The notes beneath the pieces are model-generated. The model saw only the letters and a program-made list of their open reading frames with translations. It had not been told where the DNA came from and did no database searches. A program made the position numbers and the translations under genes. From contig NC_058053.1 of the NCBI RefSeq assembly GCF_020085105.1, positions 13,850,888 through 13,914,887 on the forward strand: DNA of 64,000 nt, written 5' to 3'. This document shows, piece by piece, positions 58,579 through 64,000 of the stretch. This DNA comes from Siniperca chuatsi. Lineage: Eukaryota > Chordata > Actinopteri > Centrarchiformes > Sinipercidae. Position 1 is the stretch's first letter; each line of letters begins with the position of its first letter.

Positions 58579-58610
58579 GGAAAATGAAACTCTTTTGCTT
58601 TCGTTTCTCC
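58579..58610. promoter_or_regulatory. ifih1: Interferon-stimulated response element cluster upstream of ifih1
   Basis: GGAAAATGAAACT at 58579-58591 matches the ISRE consensus GGAAANNGAAACT exactly on the + strand, 111 bp upstream of the ifih1 start codon. Next to it, 58597-58610 reads GGAGAAACGAAAGC on the minus strand, an IRF-type AANNGAAA half-site. ISREs work in either orientation, and mammalian IFIH1 is interferon-inducible, so this is a likely inducible promoter. Confidence 0.75.
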
Positions 58611-58639
58611 AAAACTCTCAATAATTAATTTGGCCACTA

Positions 58640-61600
58640 GGTTTCAGTATTGGAACATGGTAGGTAGATCTCTGCACGTTCACGATTTACAGCTGTTTTC
58701 TATTGGTAAACACTAAAGACAAATGTTTCTAATATTCTGACAGTGACCTAAGGACTATTGTTAGTACTCAGCAATTTAATATTATTATATTATAACATTC
58801 TTATAGGAACTTTATTTAAAGGTGAATGTAAGTATATTTAGTTAAAGGCCCTACACACCCACTGTAAACTCACACAGGTGTTTTCAATTGTGCAGACCTT
58901 TTGTTTGACTTTGCATCTGTAAAGACGGCACAACTGACACCTTTACCATTGTTGTTGGTACTTTGACTTAGATGACCTCATGTAATTCCGAGCATAGCTC
59001 TTCCTAGGTCGAATCAGCCAGAGTAATTAAACACACTTGTGTTGGTGAGCAGGACCTTTAAGTACCATGTTGAGTTCTACTTAGCTGAGTATTTTTATTT
59101 TGAAATATTTTGGAAATATTCTTATTCCACTACATTTATCGACAACTGTAGTTACTGTAGTCTGACATGGGCCCTTTGCTGCATGTCATCCGCCCCCCCT
59201 CTCTCTCACCTGCCTTTCCTGTCTCTCTCTCTACTATGAGATCAAAATAAAGCAGAAATGCCAAAAAGAAAAACGACTAAAATTAGTCAATTCTATACAT
59301 AATCACCTAAAATCTATGTATAAAATATACTACACTTAGCCTAATATATGTCCTGTAGTGATCGCAATCGGTGTTTCCCAAACTGTTTGGGAGCATTGTT
59401 TACAACCCTGTGGAATTCCATGGGGGGTGGGGTGGGGCTGAATAAACCTTTTCTTGAGACCCTCTGGATCTGCAAACTGACTTCTTCCTTCCCTAATAGT
59501 TAGGTTAAGTTAATAGTGTAGACCCCCCCGGCCACACACACACACACACACACACTTTTATCTCATGGTCTGAGATAAGCCCCCCCCCGAAAAAGATATG
59601 CATGACAACAAACACTTTTAAACACGGCAGAAATATTGTCTGTATAGAGTTGTATAATTATTTATTAACCATACTATTTCATTAGAAGGGTGTTATTTTT
59701 GTTATACAACTAGGATAGTTATTCTTGACATATCCCACTTTTTAACCATCAATCTGACAGAATATTTCAATGTATTGCAGAATCTTGCATATTTATTTCT
59801 TGCAACAAATAAGAAAGTAACTGAGGCAGTGACCAGCAGAAGTAGTACTAAATGAAGAACCATTTGGGAGCCGAAAGAGCTGGCTCTCAGAAAGGAACGT
59901 AGCCATAAGATACAGCTCCCTTCAAACAGCCGTAGTTCCCATCACTAAAAGGAATAGAGTTTTCGGCGCGAAAACGCGTTCCTCCACCCTGCCTACTTTG
60001 GCAAACTGACAAATGGCTTCACCATCGTTTAAGCCTTGGACTGGACCTCACCTTTGAGCTCAATGTTTTAATTTTATCTTAGTTTCCTAGATGTCTTTCT
60101 TTAAGCTTTTCTATACTTTCCTTGCCTAAAGTCCGCTCACAATTGAACCTTTTTCTTAAACAAGCCGTTGAGTGCCTCAGTGTTAAACTGTTTCCTTTTG
60201 ACTTGATCTTTTTGTCGGGATTTTTTATAGCATGTCATTTCCTGCTTGTGTTTTCATCTAGCCAACGGAATTACTCAAGCCTAGCTGAAAAAGTTAGTGT
60301 AGCTAGCCAGATAAATTTTACTCAACAGCTTTGAAAGTAACAACTTTCTGAATGAAACCTGCGGGGTCTGTGTTCTAACACAACAAATGTTAGAACTGAA
60401 GAAACTGAATCCTGCATCTCCCTGAAAACTGTGACAGCAACGTCTTGGCCCGAACCTCTGCCAGACCGGCTAGGAGACCTCATCTGCTCGGTGACCAACT
60501 GCCCTCAAGTAGTCACCTGTAGTTGGGCTCCTAAACGACCATCCTGCACAGCTGTCTGTCAGCGTTTTCTATGATGAACAGTATTTTCACTGTAAATACA
60601 CCTGTATGGACAAAAAAAAGGGAAATCCAGTGACAAAACTATAAGTGTGATTTCATTTATTGCTCCCACAGCTTCAAAACCAACATATGTACTACTGTTT
60701 TGCTAAAGAGTTTCTCATATAACTTACTCAGTTAAAAAAAATACATTTTTTTATATCTGGCAATATGATGTATTTATTTTCTAACAATTATCTAACAACA
60801 TTTTAACTTTAATGTACATTGCCAACAAAAACAGTACAGGGAAACGATACGATCCGTTGATGTTATGGTTAGTTTTACATGAAGATGCTGACTTAGCATT
60901 TGGATTGGTTGTAGGCACAAGACCCTCTCTGGGGCCTGTTTATGCGCAAGTACTAACTTTCCATGTGTTCCCCTAATCCCCTATCCCCCCAAACACACAC
61001 CCTCTATGTGCATCCTAAAAGAGACAAGTATACTGACATCATTTTATATTGTAATGTGCTACTTTGGGCTCATAAGCAGTGCAAAACAGTAAATATATAG
61101 ATAGAAAATACATGCACTGCCTCGTAGAAATACCTACACCATACTTGTTTGTCGGGGGCCTAGCTCTGGGATAACAGCAGAAAACTCACTTACTTAAATC
61201 TGCATGTTACGATATCTGCCCGGACAAGCATGTATGGTGCGTAACGTTTTACAGTAGGTGCGCGTCAGTGACGGCAGTAATAATGCACATTGTTTAAAGA
61301 AGAAAACTACAGTATTCTTGATACTGTACTGTATATTGCAGTGCAATTGTCCATAACCCCTGAGTCACACTTCAGACAAGACAAGCATACAACTAAGGAT
61401 AAGAAAACTGTTCTTACACCTTTGTGATAATGCTGTATTACACTAATAGCTGAAGAAAAAAGTTTGTATAGTCTGTTCATATGCAGGCTCAGGCCCTCTA
61501 AGTGGCAGAGTCTGTATATGTATCGCACGCAGGCTTTAGACTCTTAACAGGCTCTAAAAGCAACGAACAGGTTAATCAGTGACTGTTGAGGGTGTATCAG

Positions 61601-63130
61601 GCAATATCTTATGTCCCAGTGGAGGAAATTCACTGTATGTGTTTACAACTATGGCCTTGTCAGTGCCTCATAGTCAGGTGCAATGCAAAGATTTCAGCAA
61701 CTGGAGGAAGAATAGCAGTGTCATCAAGTCCCCTCCTCATGCTTTAGGTATTCATACATGTACGATGGCGATGAGGACACAAAGCAGCGCTAGCTTTGGC
61801 TTGTATTCTTGCTTCCAAGTCTCAGGTTGCACTTGCAAACTGCCTAGACAACAAGTCTTTGTCCACCAGCTGCCAGACTGACTTGGTGACAGCGGTGGGC
61901 CGCCTCCAGCCAGCATTAACAATCTTTAGTCGCAGTCTCCATCTCTACTTGCCAGTTGCACTGACTGGAGAATAGGAAGCCGAGTGATCAATTGCATTGC
62001 CCTGTCTCTGGGGCAGTGAGTAGTACAGTAGCTGCTCTCTGTTGGCACTCAGCTTCTGGAGAGATAACCTTTCCTTCTTCTGACTGCAGGCATGAAAAGG
62101 TGGGAAAAGGCTTGACAGGATGGTTGGCAAATTCCTGTCCAAAGAAATGATGGCTGATGACTTCGCAAAAGATTTTTCACATTTCTATCAGTCGATGGAC
62201 AGGAATTCTCCTGGCAGTGTTTGACCTGGAACCCCAGATCTCTGTTATGTACAGTGGGGTGACCTATGTATATGGCCTTTTACTACCCCTCTCCCTTGCT
62301 TTCTGCTGAACGTTAGGACGTCTAGTGCGAGATAGGTCAGTTGGCAAGTAATGATGGAGGGAGGGACACATCTAGCTGATGAGCAAGGTTTCCCTGGGTC
62401 TACCAATAAAGTTGTGACTGTAGTTACACTGGTGCACTGGTGCTTGTGTAACAGTGATATGTACTGAGACCCGATTTGCAAAGTAGGACAGATGTGGTTT
62501 TCATTGTGGCTGATTCTAGCCTTGTGGCCCACTCAGCCCAGCCCAGTGTGACCAATTGTGTGTTGGGACATAAAATGTTGCAACCGAGTCACGAGAAGGG
62601 GTACAGAGCCCATTCGAGTACCAAGCCTGGGTAAAACAGAAAGTTAGGTGTTGTAGTGCTAGTTCTATCACAACCAGATAAAGCCCTTTCACAAGCATCC
62701 CTGTCGATTAAGTAGAATTTAGTTAAGAAGCTGTCTACATAATGAATGAGGAAGTGCTGTCCTATAGGGCCATCCTCTGATTTGGTTCATCCTGATTGAT
62801 TGGGCATCTACATGTACATTTTGAGTGAGTGAATCTGTAAAAATGAGTGAGAGTCCATCAGAGGGTTTCTGTGTTGATAGAACTGTTGCTACAATATTTA
62901 ACCATTGTTATTACACTGATAACTGCAGAAAACAGTTTGTTAACACGCTGTTAACTGCAGCGAACAGTATTTCATCCACATGCATAATGAAAAAAAACAT
63001 CTTACTTCTATTACCAAGCCATTGCAAATTAACAATACAGATGTCTGTGCCAGCATGCTGATAAAAAAGCTGCTACTTAGTAATTACAGCATTACAACCC
63101 AGATATTAGAACACTGTGCTGCTGGAAGGT
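58640..63130. other. Region between ifih1 promoter and kcnh7 last coding exon
   Basis: No coding exon is recognised and no grancalcin (gca) sequence is seen. The part above about 60.7 kb is probably the long 3' UTR of kcnh7 on the minus strand. Present are a fragment of the TTTACTTAAGTAAA MITE family at about 59.05-59.17 kb, a 19-bp CA run at 59537-59555, C-runs near 59525 and 59581, and a GC-rich block at about 59958-59980. Confidence 0.5.
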
Positions 63131-63436
63131 TTATGGCCTTGGAAACTCTGGGTCTGAGACAGGTCTGTGGAGTCCAGTGGTGTTGAAGTTGGAGTCAGAA
63201 GGGGCTGGGGAGGAGGAGGTGGAAGATGTTTCAGTTGGAAGAAGGATCAATGCAGACTGTTGATGCCCTGTGATCTGTTGTTGCTGCTGCTGTTGTATTT
63301 GTTGTTGCAGCGGCTCTGTATGTCTTTGTACAAGCAATGCTGTAAGGCTGTCCTCGATGGGTGCATTCACGTTGGCCAAGCTCGACAGAGAGTCTTTGGA
63401 TTCCTGAATGGCCCTCTCCAGTTTGAGGTTTGGGGC
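63131..63436 (-). CDS. kcnh7: ERG3 potassium channel KCNH7, last coding exon only (gene continues past the window)
   Basis: This exon ends the cytosolic C terminus of an ether-a-go-go-related voltage-gated K+ channel. From an acceptor at 63437 it runs 101 codons in phase 0 to TAA at 63131-63133. It reads APNLKLERAIQESKDSLSSL, then EDSLTALLVQRHTEPLQQQI, a Gln-rich run, and the ending NTTGLHRPVSDPEFPRP. Human KCNH7 has matching spaced blocks (KSKESLSS, EDNLTSLL and a final GLHRHVSDPGLPGK), and KCNH7 is also the next conserved neighbour beyond IFIH1. The pore and PAS domains lie outside the window. The Gln-rich segment is an addition relative to the human protein as I recall it. Confidence 0.88.
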   Translation of the reverse strand, partial: APNLKLERAIQESKDSLSSLANVNAPIEDSLTALLVQRHTEPLQQQIQQQQQQQITGHQQSALILLPTETSSTSSSPAPSDSNFNTTGLHRPVSDPEFPRP

Positions 63437-64000
63437 CTAAGAAGAAGAGTGGCAGAATATACAACTTAGTTGGAATTAATGAACCTGTAGTCACTCTAAA
63501 ACTGAATCAGGTTTATTCATCCGACATTTTGTATTCAGTCAATATTTTGTTTTAACTTGGTAACCTATTTTTAATTAAAGCAATTATTGTAATATTAAAC
63601 AAACTAAATACAAACTACTGTATTTAAAACTAAGTTTAACAGTACAAAAAAATGAAGCTAAGCCACAACATCTCAACATACTAACAGTCTTACTACTTGT
63701 TTTAGCCTGTATTGCCTCCCATATGGGTGAGGTTTATGTCATCCAGACAATTCAGATGGTGACAGTGGCTCACATTCTTTCCTGTGATTGACCAGACTTT
63801 CTGACAAACACTGTGACAGACAAAACCAATCAATCAAAACATTCAGCAGTAACGGTGTGAAGCAGGTGAGAGCAAAACATTATGAAACAGTGAGAGCTTG
63901 TCGGATTATAGAGACTGCCTCACTGTCTCCTTGAACATCACTGATGAATGTGATTGGTGATTGTAAAAAGCCAGCTGATGCTCGACTTCAGTGCTCTGCC
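63437..64000 (-). other. kcnh7: kcnh7 last intron (partial)
   Basis: Intron sequence on the minus strand upstream of the last coding exon. No further exon or repeat is recognised. Confidence 0.7.

Noticed and set aside
59958-59980. E2F-like ttttcggcgcgaaaa motif
   Set aside because: It is not next to any recognised gene start and lies in repeat-like DNA, so a regulatory role is unsupported.
58640-63130. Possible grancalcin (gca) gene between ifih1 and kcnh7
   Set aside because: No EF-hand-like exon or suitable open frame was found on either strand.

Overview
This is a 64 kb stretch of vertebrate nuclear DNA, almost certainly from a ray-finned (teleost) fish. The evidence is spliced genes with GT-AG introns, AT-rich non-coding DNA full of short inverted-repeat transposons of the kind common in teleosts, a Rex1-type LINE, and a proglucagon of the fish type. 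No bacterial, viral or CRISPR content is seen. All exon boundaries below were read by eye from splice sites and homology remembered from the protein families. In the three genes complete for coding sequence the exon lengths sum to whole codon numbers.

Layout. (1) 173-28202, + strand: slc4a10, a Na+-coupled bicarbonate transporter, 24 constitutive coding exons plus two candidate in-frame cassette exons. Its first intron (about 12 kb) carries a dead DDE transposase, an L1-like LINE tail and several MITEs. (2) 30.8-35.3 kb: a gene-free, repeat-rich gap with a Rex1-like LINE that has been split by a solo LTR. (3) 35762-37591, - strand: proglucagon, encoding glucagon and GLP-1 but no visible GLP-2. 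(4) 38603-46433, - strand: a DPP4/FAP-family serine protease in 26 coding exons (747 aa), at the position of fap. (5) 47632-58468, - strand: ifih1 (MDA5), 16 coding exons (991 aa), with a consensus interferon-response element just upstream. (6) 58.6-63.1 kb: no coding exon recognised; the upper part is probably the long 3' UTR of the next gene. (7) 63131-64000, - strand: the last coding exon of kcnh7 (ERG3 K+ channel), the rest lying beyond the window.

The order slc4a10 - gcg - fap - ifih1 - kcnh7 and the orientations match the mammalian chromosome 2q24 block, but dpp4 (normally between slc4a10 and gcg) and gca (normally between ifih1 and kcnh7) are not found here. The genes are neighbours by ancestry and do not form a pathway, except that DPP4-type peptidases degrade GLP-1, which is encoded next door. 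I found no clear new molecular system. The points most worth checking are the DPP4-like specificity residue in the gene at the fap position, the two candidate slc4a10 cassette exons, the glucagon stop codon that overlaps a splice-donor sequence, and a near-perfect foldback hairpin in an ifih1 intron.
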